Shown here: positions 48,501-60,660 of the stretch, piece by piece
How positions within the stretch are numbered: the first letter of the stretch is position 1
Layout of the letters: each line of letters starts with the position of its first letter
NCBI RefSeq assembly: GCF_021155775.2
Contig: NC_060235.2
Location: forward strand, 32,652,607-32,716,606
DNA length: 64,000 nucleotides
Reading direction: 5' to 3'
Origin: Neodiprion pinetum
Taxonomy: Eukaryota; Arthropoda; Insecta; Hymenoptera; Diprionidae
The notes under the pieces: model-generated
Databases searched by the model: none
Told to the model about the DNA's origin: nothing
Seen by the model: only the letters and a program-made list of their open reading frames with translations
Position numbers and translations under genes: made by a program

Positions 48501-49940
48501 TGACCCGAGGCTAATTGAAAGGCTTTATCGGAATTTCGGATGGCCAGGAGACAATCCCCGCAAAAATCTTCGTTAATCCTGGAACAGAGGATGCCCGTGG
48601 CGTCGTTGGGGGTCAGAGATCCCGCAGCACCGGAGGACACGTTCTGACCTGGAATCGCGGTGACCAATCTTTTATTAAATCTCACCCCGCGGTAGCCCTT
48701 GCCACTGGCAACAAGCTCGTCGGCTCGTTGATCTTTCCTTTTCCACCCTTGCTTCGGCCCACCCCATTAAACCGATTTCTGGCTCCCGAGGGCTGGTTTC
48801 CACTTCCTTTATTGATGAACGCTTAACGGTGCGCTCACACGTCAGTTCCTGATCGCAGCTACCCTAGAGGTGCATTTATCAATGATCGCCAACTTGGACC
48901 ACTGCAGGGTTACTTCCCATGGGATATTTGTACGGACTGATATCGAGGCGTGAGCGTCGGGGATCTTCGCGTTTTGGATCCATCGAGGATCCCGCGTAGG
49001 GGAACAAATTGTCGGAGCTGAAAACGAGCCGGTAATTGAGAGTCGTTGAATTAAATCGTTCTAATTAATGCGTCGTTGAGCTCAAGTCGCTGTTGGGCTT
49101 TGAACTGGTTCAAGTTTCCTCCGTGACGACGAGAGAATACTATTATTCCATAGTAGATGTTATATAGGTTTCGAAAAACGCGATAATCCCGGCCCGTTTA
49201 CTGTCCGCTCCACTTTAGACTCGCAATTTTACGACCAATCACATTTTACAGTTCCCGGTGCACCATCCGAGAAATCGTGGAATCTCTCCGGGTTTAGGTT
49301 TTTTTCCCTCTCTATTTCCTTCTTTTTTCATTCCACTTTAGCTTTCTTTCCTCATTTCATTTACTTCTCTTCTTTCGCTCTTACTGTATACATATACATG
49401 TATACATGCCCATGTACAGGTATACAGATCGATATACTTATTTTCTATTACCTGTGCATAAAATACTCCGATTCTTGGGTATCCCCGGGTACCTTAGAAT
49501 CGTATAAAATGTAGACACCTCGTTTCGTCATCGTTTCCCACATCACCAATTTCATCATATCGAAACGGTGTATCGACCTACACTGCGGTTTTTATAGACT
49601 CATTGACCTCATTCGCAGAGTTATTCGCGCTTATGATGCGAGTTGAAGAATTAAGGTTCGATGAGCCCTGTACTATCTTTCCAATATTAACTCGGTTACA
49701 TTGGTATTCGAGATGGAAAGCAAAGTGAATTTCGCTTCAAGTCTATATATCTTGCATTCACCCGAGGGAACCGCTTCCCAGGGTACATAATATCAACTAT
49801 ATTCCGTGTTTCACTTTGCCCATACGCAATGAAGAGCGCGCAGAGCCGCTCCTCGATATTCGGTTGACATTTCGAGGGCCTTTGTTTCATCCATTATTCG
49901 ATGCGGCACGTAGGTGGGAAAAGGATCACCAGCCACATAC

Positions 49941-50075
49941 TTTTCTAAAATCGAACCCGACCAACCGAACCTCGACGTAGACGACTAAAGCTTTTCGTTC
50001 AGCACCCAGGGATAGGTACACGGTCCACCTGATCTGCCTCGTGGGAGGGAAATCCGAGTCTTCAATTCTTTCCGA
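49941..50075 (-). CDS. candidate internal exon, 45 codons
   Basis: A strong acceptor (GACTTTCTTTCTTCAG) and donor (AGAAAA|GTATGT) flank 135 nt open in one frame, phase 0 at both ends. The peptide begins SERIEDSDFPPTRQIRWTVY and continues with a beta-strand-like stretch, KALVVYVEVRLVGFDFRK. No family is recognised and no neighbouring exon was confirmed. It could be an exon of a large minus-strand gene or a chance pair. Confidence 0.3.
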
Positions 50076-50387
50076 CTGAAGAAAGAAAGTCACAAAGTTG
50101 AGATGGGTTGAAAGGATGACAGGGTTGCTGGGTTGTTTTCGGGCTCTCCGTACCGAACAGAAGTAAGACTGACCAAGTATCAAGCCGCGGATCACAAAAT
50201 TAGACAGGCACGGACGATAATTGACAGCAACGTTTCGGCGTTTTGTTTACCTTATTGTCAGTTACCTCCGCTGTGCCTTATTGATTTTTGTTTCTTTTGA
50301 ATGATACCGGCTGACAGTTAAGCCCAGTCATTTTTAATTGAAATTATGCTCTACGTAACTGTGTTGCTGTGCTCGTTGCAGGAAAAA

Positions 50388-50417
50388 AACTCCGCTTGAA
50401 AGAGTCAGAGCGGAGTT
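50388..50417. repeat. 9-bp perfect stem-loop
   Basis: AACTCCGCT (50388-50396) and AGCGGAGTT (50409-50417) around a 12-nt loop. An A-rich left flank and T-rich right flank extend the pairing imperfectly. Confidence 0.8.
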
Positions 50418-51558
50418 CTTTTCGTGAATATAAAAGCAGATACTTGATCCGTTTTTAATAATAAACCATCGCGAAGGGAGAGAGGAATTAACTGTTTCAC
50501 CGTACGTATAGGTATACCAGTAAAAGTTACCAGCTTACGAAGGTGGAGCCGATCGATAGGAATAACAAAAGCGGAATTATGAAATCTGTAGATTGATCTC
50601 TACCTGCCAGCCAAAGAAAAATAAATTGACTTTTTTCACATCCTAATAATAACAGGCGTGGAATTCAGGGTGGTTAGAATTCTCAAAAGCAAGCAAGACT
50701 TCACAGGCATTTTTTAGGATTGTATAAATTACCAGGATTTTACAGACCGAAAGGTTTCGTACCACCGCTTCTAATACTAGGTACAAATATTTCAGAAGCG
50801 GCACTCATCTGTACAGAAACTCTCCGCACTTCAGGAACAGTACATTATGTAACAAGGGAATAAAGTCGAAGATTATTTCTCTGTTACATGTAGGACTTTA
50901 TTTTTGACTCAATTCTGGCCACATTATTGACTTGAAAAGATAAGAAGAGAAAATCCAAATAACGCGTATAAGTAGTGCATGGATGTAGGTCGGCGGAAGT
51001 CAAAGTGTGGGAACGGCTCCAAGGCTGCATGTCGTGATGTGTCTAGGAAGAGTAAAAAAATTTCACGTAATAAATATACTTTTTAATAATAAAATAAAAC
51101 TCGAAAAAATCTTGCAAACACAATAAAAATAATTGTCTGGCATTTATTTTATATTAGCAGCATCAACAGTTCAAATGATAATAATCAATTATAATGTAGA
51201 GAGATATAGTTCAAAATGGAAGAGAGAAAACCAGAAGAATTCGGTGCAAGATTTTCGTGAAAATATTAGAGTCGTACACGGCAATGCGTCGTGCTGTTCC
51301 AAACTCAGAACGAACGGTTGACAGCTGTTTCTTCGTTGTCTTTCTCACTCTTCTCAAACGTTATGAAAATGTTGGTCTGTGCCATGCTCGCTAGCACCGA
51401 AGAATCATATTGCAGTAAATTGAATACATTGAATAAAGCGCGCTTCTCTCTACTTCCTGTTACACATTTCCGTTGCGTTCATAAAATTAGTCCCACCAAA
51501 TGCCACATACTAAGAGCTAAGATGTTACACATCAATTTGCGGAAGATATGATCTCATA

Positions 51559-51612
51559 TTTCCCGCAAATGCGGGAGAAGAATGCTACTTTTTTCCCGCA
51601 GATGCGGGAAAA
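51559..51612. promoter_or_regulatory. two tandem E2F-consensus palindromes
   Basis: Two palindromes occur 30 bp apart. The first has arms TCCCGCA/TGCGGGA at 51561-51567 and 51570-51576. The second has arms TTTTCCCGCA/TGCGGGAAAA at 51591-51600 and 51603-51612. TTTCCCGC occurs at 51559 and 51592, and GCGGGAAA at 51604, all matching the E2F consensus TTTSSCGC. A fourth near-match GCGGGAGA lies at 51571. The arrangement of facing site pairs suggests E2F/DP binding, but no start site is evident nearby. Confidence 0.45.
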
Positions 51613-52662
51613 GAGTTAAGAGAGATTATTATGTCAAAGAAAGGTTACATTATGGTTGAGTCGGGAATGAACTAATTTTTTCGACTTTATCACCTGAGAG
51701 TGAGTTCGTAATAATTCGTCAGTCGAAACTCTGTGTACCTACGTGCAAAACAATACGAATTGACCAACCATGACGCAACTACAAAAAGGCTTTTAAAAAA
51801 AAAGTTTTTATCAATTAGCGCGTAGCACACGCAAAGAGCAATTTCTCGATTAAACATCGCTCCAATAAAATAATTCATTCAACAAGTCCAGCCCTTGTTA
51901 CCCACAAACAAATTTTACAGCTGGTAACTTGACGTGTGCAAATTTTCTCATACTAAATTGCCAGGAGGCAATTTCGTCTCTGCATCACGGTGAGCAAGTT
52001 TTTCTGTGTAATTCGACCAGCGTATTGTTCTACAACAAACATTTTTTCATCCGAGGTCCACACGGTTTTTCGCGAAATCTGTCAGTGAATTCACCGCGAA
52101 TTTTGCCAGCGAAATCAATCTTTTGCGTGTGTAAATAGAGGGTGAATTTATACAGATTTTTATTTTTTTTATATTGAATTTTAGACAAAATTTCTAAAGA
52201 TTCAACCTGCGGTAAAACAATTACGGGTTTCCGAGTAGAAATCAAATAAGGTGTACGGAATTGAGATTTTTTTTTCTGCAGTAAAATTGGTTACATGGCT
52301 ACTTTGTTAAAAAATTACAAGCCCTCGTGGTTGTATTTAAAAAAATGTACGTTTTAGTTGCGAGTATTGTGTTCGAAAAGCTTGAGATAAAAATAATAGA
52401 GAATCTCGATTATCATGGACCTTATTCGATTTCGGCTCCAGCTGTTGATGATGACGAACCTTGAGATTAATCAAGGGAAGATCCTCCGCAGCCGAGTCTC
52501 ACGCAAGCCGTACAGCGCGTGGGTTAAGTGCGTCGGCGAGGATCTCAGTCTAATTATGACGACGTAATGAACCATGGTTCGTAGGATGTAACGCGCGTGA
52601 TGTACGCAGGGAAGCCACTTTGCAATGGTGGGTTGGACGAGAATATATTAGATAAGTTCTGC

Positions 52663-52683
52663 TCTGTGGTGTGGTGTGGTGTG
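52663..52683. repeat. (GTGGT)n short tandem repeat
   Basis: About four copies of GTGGT, followed at once by three copies of a CGACTAG-type unit (about 52688-52707). Confidence 0.8.
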
Positions 52684-55600
52684 GTACCGACTAGCGACTA
52701 GCGACTACCATCACTCGACGACCAAGGACGAGTTCAGACAAGACGAAGGGGTTCCCACCCTTGTCACGGGTTTTCTTCGCCCAAACCTTGGCTGGCACCC
52801 ATGGCGAAGCGCCGTCTTCCTTCGCGTGTAAAAGGCCTCCGCCGCCGTCACTTTGTTCAACCGGTGACAGAGTAAATTGAAGAGGTTGTTCCGATGAAAG
52901 TGTGCCTAAGTACGCGTTGCCTTATTTACATACTGCTCTCTTTTGATCCAGGAAACAAGTTTCTCTTCACCTATTTATGCGCTTCGTTGAATCATTCATT
53001 TTTCGCTCTGTACGCGGAAGTAGAGACTAACTCTTGGCTAGGCGATAAGACTCAAATGAAAATAGACAATTTCAAGGATATTCACTTGTTTCCATCTGGC
53101 TCGGGGATAGTAAAGTAAATTTTTCACCGACATTGTGTATCCGGATTCTACTCGTTGAGAAAATTAATTAAAAATAAACCAAGACTTTTTTGCTCTCTAT
53201 AATAACCTCTGAGCCGCAGTAACTTGTGCGTGAAACGCAAAGTCCATTACCTCAATGTATAACCTGTCGAATTAAATTTAATCTGCATTTTCCTGGTTCC
53301 AGAGAGTTCTGTGTATAACGCGCTAAAGGCCATTACAGTAACAGATAATAATCCTCATATCTATATATATGTGTACCTACAGAAGTTTCAAAGTCTGCCT
53401 AACCGAGTGGCGGTGGTTTGGCCGGCTTTTCAGCAAGCATCGCGAAAGGTGTTTGTAAAGCCTCTTTGAACCTCGAATTTCACCGCTCTGCGCAGAGATG
53501 TAGATAGCGTCTCGAAATGAACGGGAATTTTCAAAATTGGACTGAATATCAAGAAGCAAAAACTCTTGCGAGTAACGCTGCTCAATTGGCGATAAAGAAA
53601 GGGGAACTTTCGAAGAACATGCACGACGATAGCCTGCAATGCGTATATCGGTTTCCAAAATTACCACCATGCACATCCACACGTCCTTGCTCAAACGTCC
53701 GAGACTAATAGCCGCTCGGAGATGGACCGTCGTGTCGTCCATTAGCAAATGTGTTCCCCGGCAAACGAGACGTAGACGCACGGATTTCTGTATACCTTGG
53801 GTTCGCCGTGCAGCCCATTACTGTAGCCGTATGCCTCGGTGTATACCTGGAAGGCTGGTACATACCCGAAGTAGCAGATATGGTGATGGAACGTTGAATG
53901 TGTCGAAATTTGTAACCATCCTTGGTAGCCGCACTCTTATACATATACATGAATAACGAATGTGCTGCAGTATCTTTGGATGAGACTTGAATTCTTGAAT
54001 CGGAGGATGCAGTTTTCTATACCCACCGCCATACACGTGCATATTTCAAGACGCATGTAATGTGCCCGCGCAAGTGTGTAAATACGTCTGCGGTTGTGTG
54101 TGTTTGAGGCGGGGTCGAAGTGCTTGATGCAGGTTGGTATATTATGCGTCGTGGCAGAACCTCGTCGCGTTCGAGTGCATACCAAAGTAGCCTATTAAAA
54201 GTGAGCCGTGCCAAGGTGCCAGAGGCGTAAAAGTACCTACGGAATATACGACGGAGCGCCGAACCAGGTTCGTCGAGGAAGCTGAAAGGTGGAGGAGAAG
54301 TTTGAAGGTTGGTAGACTAGCTGGGGGCGAGTGGAAGGGACGGGATGGAGTCGGTGGGGCACAATTTAGAGCACTCCTGTGCGCCTTGTTAAGTCACCGT
54401 GGGGTTACGAGGAGCTGAAGCCACTTTTGAGTGTACCAGTTAGTTTGTTACCGAGTTTAGTTTACCCGCTGAATAAGGTTAAGAGTTTTTTAAAACCTCC
54501 CACACTGGGGCCATTTTCAAGTGCATTGATCTCCCGGGCGATGCTTCTTACGTGTCGGGCACCCCTTTCACCGAACTTATTCCTCCCATGCTTGTACTTT
54601 CCCGCTTCATTTCGACGGCACGTCGTTCCTTTACGAGGTGGTGGATAATTATTTCTGCAGACGAACCAACTGATGTAACTAACCCAAGATTCGACGCCCC
54701 TGCTCGATTAAGCTTTCGCCGAAAGGTCCCGGTGGCGATAAGCTCGCTCTGGGTTTCGTACGATTCGCGCAATATATCCCGCGCTTTGACCCTCTGTTCC
54801 TCTTTCGCTCGAGGATAATTCGTGTAAAACAAACCAGAAGCGACCCGCGGGTGCGTGGATTACCTTAATCGGCTCAACGCCATCGATTGCACGCGACCAT
54901 TTCACCCCTGACATAATTACATACCCTCGGCAATTAAAGTTTGACGTCGATGAGGAGCTTTCGCCTGAACCTGGTCTCGTTTTCGAACCAACTCGTGTAT
55001 TCCGTATTCAAGACGTTTTTCGCTCTTATGTTTCACACTTTCTGCCTCGATACGTCTTTGTCGAAGGATATTAGTCCGTAACGTCACTCAGGCTTTTCTC
55101 GTCGAGGAGTTATGGGGAGTCGACGTGAAGGACCTCCTATACCCACGTTAAATACATCTGAAATCAGACGGAGGTCGATCTTCTGTAAAAAAGTACATAC
55201 CCCGCGTCCGTGTACCCTGTATAACATACGTATAAAACGTGAGGTCTATGCTACGAAGCTCGTGACAGAGGGACAATATTATCGCGCAAAGGTAATATTT
55301 AACGGTCTTGAGGATACGGCTGTGGGTTATTTGGAAAGGAGGAAACCCATTCTCTCGGCAATGTTGAATATCAGAGGGATCCGAAGGCAATTAGCGGTCA
55401 AGCGATCAGACCTTGCCAGAGCAAACACATTGCCGAAAAGAATGAGGACGGAGCTGTACGGGGGAAAAATTGATAAGGCACAACTCTGCGAGGGTTTCGC
55501 TTTTTATCTGTCAGAGTGAGTCGCAATGTCTAACTGTTTTCTCAATATTTTCGCCTGGTTTTTGTATGTCATAAAAACAGCGACAGTCACGTACTCCTGA

Positions 55601-58507
55601 AAGTTTTAACACGTATTGAGTAATAGAATATCCCTACTCGAGATCAATTTCGTCTGGAGGCGAAGAATTTTACCCTGCGTGGTTCAATACGATTTCGATT
55701 CTTCTTCTTTGATACTTCGTACTCGTGGCCGACATTTCAGTCATAGAAGTAGTCTTGTTTCTTTGGATCGCAGAAGTCAAGTGAAAAAGGAAAATTGAGA
55801 TGGAAAATAGGAGAAATCAGAACGACCACGTTGGTTCCAATGCACTGATTCACGACAGTGAATCGGATCGTAGGCGCACTTCGAATTTAGATTAACATCG
55901 GGGGCTGATGTGTTCCAAACTGTTTTTCAAACTTTCCTCTCTCATTCAGCTACCGACGAAAGTTTCGGACTCCAGAGGATCGGTACCACTCAGTGGTGCA
56001 ACTTTATTCACCCATGACGATCAAGATTGAGAGATAAAGTTTGGGAAGAGTAAATACATTTTCTGACCAAGTTCTGATCTCAGACATCAATTCTTAAACG
56101 TGAAACAGACAAATTTTCAATACATCCCCTCTTCCCATGAGGTTACGAGAATCGAAGACCAGGCAGCCTGTTGAGAAGAGGGCGTTGTCCTAAAGTTCAC
56201 GGGCTTGAAACAATATTTACTTTGGATATTCCAAGAACGACGGACTGGTCCATTCCTTGCGACGAGGTCTTTGTCATCTGCCGCAGAACTCGAAGTTTGC
56301 TTCAGTGATAGCCTTGAGTGGTACATGAGTTTAGTTGGAACCGTTACATGATTATACCTGTTTCCGAAGGTCAGGCGTAACAACAAACTTTGCGCCCTTA
56401 GTCGGAATTCGCCGCTTCAGCTAGGCCCTGGTAAATGTACGTGTGCATCAAGCACGTTGGGCAGAGTCGAATATCACTTTGACATGCGAAATCGCAGTAA
56501 GCCGAGGGGGAAACTGGGACATCGCTCAGCCGGAGGACAGAGTGCATCATTATTAGCACTCGAGCCTAAAGTACACCGTTGTGGATTTAGCCCTTCAGCA
56601 GAGAGATGCTTTTGCGCACTTACTGTATCATCGCGCACGCATCTCTCTCACGCGTTCATTCGGAAGTCCCGGGTAAGCCCCAGAGTCCCATCAGCGAGGG
56701 GTTTTATAGGGTGTGACTTCGCTCATTAAAAGCGATTAGCATCCAGTGCAGCCGGCAACCAGGCTCGGTGGGCCGCTCTGTTTCCCTGCAACCGCTTTTC
56801 ACTTTGCAGTCGGCCAACTCTGTTTCCCGGTACACTTTCTCTGGAGTTTCTCATTCCCGGCTATATATCTAGCCGAAGGTTCGGCTACGTGACGGGGCTA
56901 TTCGAAAAATCCGAAGATTTCACTCGTGATTTCACGATCACTGTGATCCTCGTTCCGCCGGGTTACGTGCCAGTCTTTTCTCCCTTCTACACAGACCTTC
57001 GATTTTATTTTTTTACATTCAACGAGAGGTGGCGTGAAGGTAAAGGCTCTTATCTACGTCACCGAAAGGTGAATAAAGAAATTCACTCCGCCGTAATCCT
57101 CACTGGCTGTGCTTTCGCTTATCTGTACATTTACAATAGCTGTAAGCTGAAATGCGTATCATGGCTGTACCAACACCTCGTAAAAGTAAAATTCCAAATG
57201 TGGTATTATTGCGAAACAGTCAGTCTGCCGGTATTACAAGGGAACGGGATTTATAAGCTTTGACATATCTGCATAAGTAAGAGCGTAAATGGTATTTCGT
57301 GAATTTTCTAACAATTAGAACTGAAGGTGAATTGATAAGCGCATTGACAGATTAACCGTGGTCCTATCTGCTCAACTTGCGATTCATGCCTTTGTAGTGG
57401 CTGCCTAGTTCGGGCTTCATTTCTATCCTTAGAAAAGGCGATTACACTTGTGTTTGATCAATGAATTTCGCGATAAGCGTCGAGGCGAGTGACGAAGCCA
57501 CTATTTGCCAATTATACCAAACATGTCTTTGCCTTTTCCCTCATTATCTCTCTCTACGGTATTCACTGGGGAGCTCTAAATGACGACAAGAAAAAAGCCT
57601 GTGGTTTCTTTAGTCAGGCCTCTGATGCCTTTCAACGGTAAATGAGAAAAGAGTGTCGAGCGCGGAGCGCTACTCGTTTCGCACCCCTCTTGTCGGTTTC
57701 CCGCTTTCGCGACTTAACAGTTTACCCAAGGCAATGGCGGATTATGAAAGAACTGAATAAAGTTTGTTACGCATAATTGCCGGCGTCAAACTTTAATCGG
57801 AGGTAATCAAAGGATTTGTCGGAATTAAAAATCTTATTCGTTGAAAACAAAGGAACCTCCGAGGTCTCGCAATTAGTCAATTTAAGGCGGTCGTTTGGGT
57901 TTGACCCAGTTTTCATTCTTACACCGGGGGAAATACCATTGGACTGTAAATATGGCTGAATGAATCGGTTTATTCACCGGTGTTGACTAACGACGATGAA
58001 ACGGAATAAAATATACCAACTCGGGGTTTAAACTTTGTCAGATATTTATACACTTTTTTTTTTCTTTACCTAAATACTCGTATAAATGGATTTGTTCGTC
58101 TAATGGTTTGAAAGCCTAACGATTCACTTGAAATTTCTGTCCCGAGCCATTGTTGGAGTAAAAAATGTTTCCAAGCAAGAACCGGGAACAGATGTTAGCC
58201 GTTAACGTCCCGGCGCGTTGCTGCAGCAACGAGCTAATTCCACTTTTCATAACTTGAGAAAAATAAAAAGAAGCATACTGGCGGCGAAGGATTAAAGTAG
58301 GGTACATATGACGATACATGTGACGATCGTTTTCTTTCCTCGAACTTTCACTCAATCCTCATGCTTCGCAAATTTCGACAGAGTAACGGTGGTCATCGAT
58401 GCTGCAGCAATCGAGCGTGATTATCGTTACTGTAATCGAGGTTAAATTCGTGGTCTAAGGCAGCGGTCAGGCCGCGAGGGAACGGAATGGCTGAGATGTT
58501 AGTCTTC

Positions 58508-58538
58508 GGGCGGGAAGCCGGGAAGCCGGGAAGCTGGG
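58508..58538. repeat. GGGAAGCC tandem with G-quadruplex potential
   Basis: Five GGG runs (58508, 58512, 58520, 58528, 58536), mostly spaced by AAGCC/AAGCT, form an 8-bp tandem. Four runs with 5-nt loops fit the usual quadruplex pattern. Confidence 0.8.
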
Positions 58539-60583
58539 AAGCAGACAGCGACCGACGTACTAACCCCCGTTCTAATTAAGCTCAGCTAACTTGCGAGTTA
58601 GGATTATTACTTGGGGCTCGTAGTGGAAGAAAACCCGCGTATCTATCTGCAGGTCGCTCTCAGGTCTATCTGTCGCCTGGCCGCCAGCCAAGCAAGGCTC
58701 TTTCCTGTTCTGCGAATCAACCGGGTTGGACGACCTGTTTTTCGCGGAAGACACTTTATAGTATATCTCGCATTCACCACCCTCAAAACGTTCCCAACTC
58801 CTGACTTATCATCTGTAGTCGTATACGCTTTGGAATGTAATCCAAAGCTCGAGTTCGAGTCGCGATGAAACTTATTTAAAAGCGAATTGAAATTTCCGAA
58901 CGAATAATCACGAATGACGATCAACTGCTTGCTACATTCGTAACGTTGCGCGTCTTACTTTATTGCTAGGAAAACCTTTGCTGAAAAATATTCCACTGGT
59001 TGCCTGGGATGTATCTTGTTACGTACTTTAATCCCTAATTTGATACCAATTTTTGGCGAAACCACGATTCGTTTCAGTCGCCGCAGGATGAGTACCACTG
59101 CATAGAGCAGATTAGTTAGACGTAGCCGATTAAACCAAGAATAGTCGAGAGGAGGTTGAATTCCTATAAATTTATTCGATTATTATACGTGTGCCTGTGA
59201 GTGAAACCGCGAGTGCAGTGGCGAAGAAGTTATGAAACAGTGGGATCGAGCGAAGGGTTTCTTACCCTCCTCAATTTAGCACCATGAAGTACACTTCTCA
59301 CGTATATCAATTAAGTAACAATATAAGTAACGGGACCATAACATTTCGCACGGGTACGATGTGAAGTGGCGAAGTGATACATCTTTCTCGTCACGTAGTG
59401 CTCCGTAGCATTATGATAATGTCGAGGATAAGAAGGGCTCTAGAAGGGGGAAACGTGGACATTGAGCGAGGCGTTGTGACGGATGGCAACGCAGAGTTGC
59501 GGCGTCCGGGGTCTCGGCTCCTCGCCGTGCTAAATTTCGCCAAATCGCTGCGCTGTTGTCCCTCGGAAAACAAACAACGAATGAGAATCAGTCGCGTACC
59601 AGGTCGGGTCGATTTTTTTATTTTTTATTTTTTTTATCCCCTTTCAGCAACTAAATTGTTCACGTTTATTCTTGTATGTTTCTTCGCGTTTGCAGGTAAA
59701 TGAAAGAGAGCGAAAAGCTGCGAGGAAACCGAATTTGCGGTTCCTGTGACCGGACCTCTCAAACCAATCTTACTCTGGGCTGGTAAATGTCAGTTTAACC
59801 TTCCTTTTGGGCTGGCCACGCTGCGCACGGCTCTCAAGGTAGTCGCAAGGTACCCTTATGTGGGCTGAGTGTCTGCGCATATTACGCCAAGGGAGTGTAG
59901 GCTGCGACCTGAATGCCGTGAGATGGAAACCGAGATCTCTATTGACCATTAGCGCAAAGATAGAGAGCGTGTGGTAAGAGTCGTGATGCGACTCTCGAGA
60001 ATCACATCTCGGATCTTCCATCCGTGTTTACTTTCTTGGCAGCATCTGAAAGCTCTCGCACTGATACGTACGTTATAGCGCAGTCTCGCAGCGCCAAAGA
60101 TCCAATAAACATCTACTCTCGATTGAGTTGTGCTCCTTTGTGTATTGTATATACCTAACAGCCTGCACCGGCAGGGTTGCGTCTTTCTCCGCATTCCCAT
60201 CATTCGCAACCCAAACTCGGCACCAAACCATGCTCGTTTTTAGCCTTGAATCTACGGACAGGGATAAGGTGCTAAAAATACCTGATCCCGAGCTCTGCGT
60301 AAACCGAAACAGCTTCACGCGTCAGTCGGCAGTCGTTTGACCCTCGCTTTGTTTGACCCCTCGATCTCGAATAAATCGTAGTTAAAAAGTTAATGAAAAG
60401 TCAAGACCCCGTCGAAGGGGTAAAGTTTCATTAGCCCTAGGGATCTTTGCTGCCCCTCGCAAAGCACCAGCCACCGTTCCGAACTCTCCTCCAAATTCCA
60501 CCGTGTCCATATCGAGCGGTGTTCTCTCCGCCCCATCTCTTCCCCTCTCCGCCCCAATCCCGATCCCTGCTTCACCCTTCCGC

Positions 60584-60660
60584 GCCCTCTTCCTATTCCT
60601 CTTCTTCTTCCACTTCTACTTTCTCTTTCTCTTCCTCTTCCTCTTCCTATTCCTCTTCCA
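60584..60660. repeat. polypyrimidine (TCTTCC)n-type tract
   Basis: An almost pure C/T strand of about 75 bases built from TCTTCC-like units. Frames across it give meaningless Ser/Phe/Leu-rich peptides. Confidence 0.85.

Larger units (their letters stand above)
43893..49940. other. 6-kb gene-poor stretch, locally GC-rich
   Basis: No gene recognised. The 161-aa frame at 46430-46915 and the 117-aa frame at 44588-44941 look like chance frames in GC-rich DNA. A minus-strand cysteine-rich frame at 45014-44891 has good splice-like ends. A frame at 48455-48640 has strongly biased codons on both strands. Both are reported as findings. A C tract and a TA microsatellite are listed separately. Confidence 0.4.

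Noticed and set aside
53395..53420. tRNA A-box-like sequence (CTAACCGAGTGG)
   Set aside because: No B-box or cloverleaf follows at the right distance.
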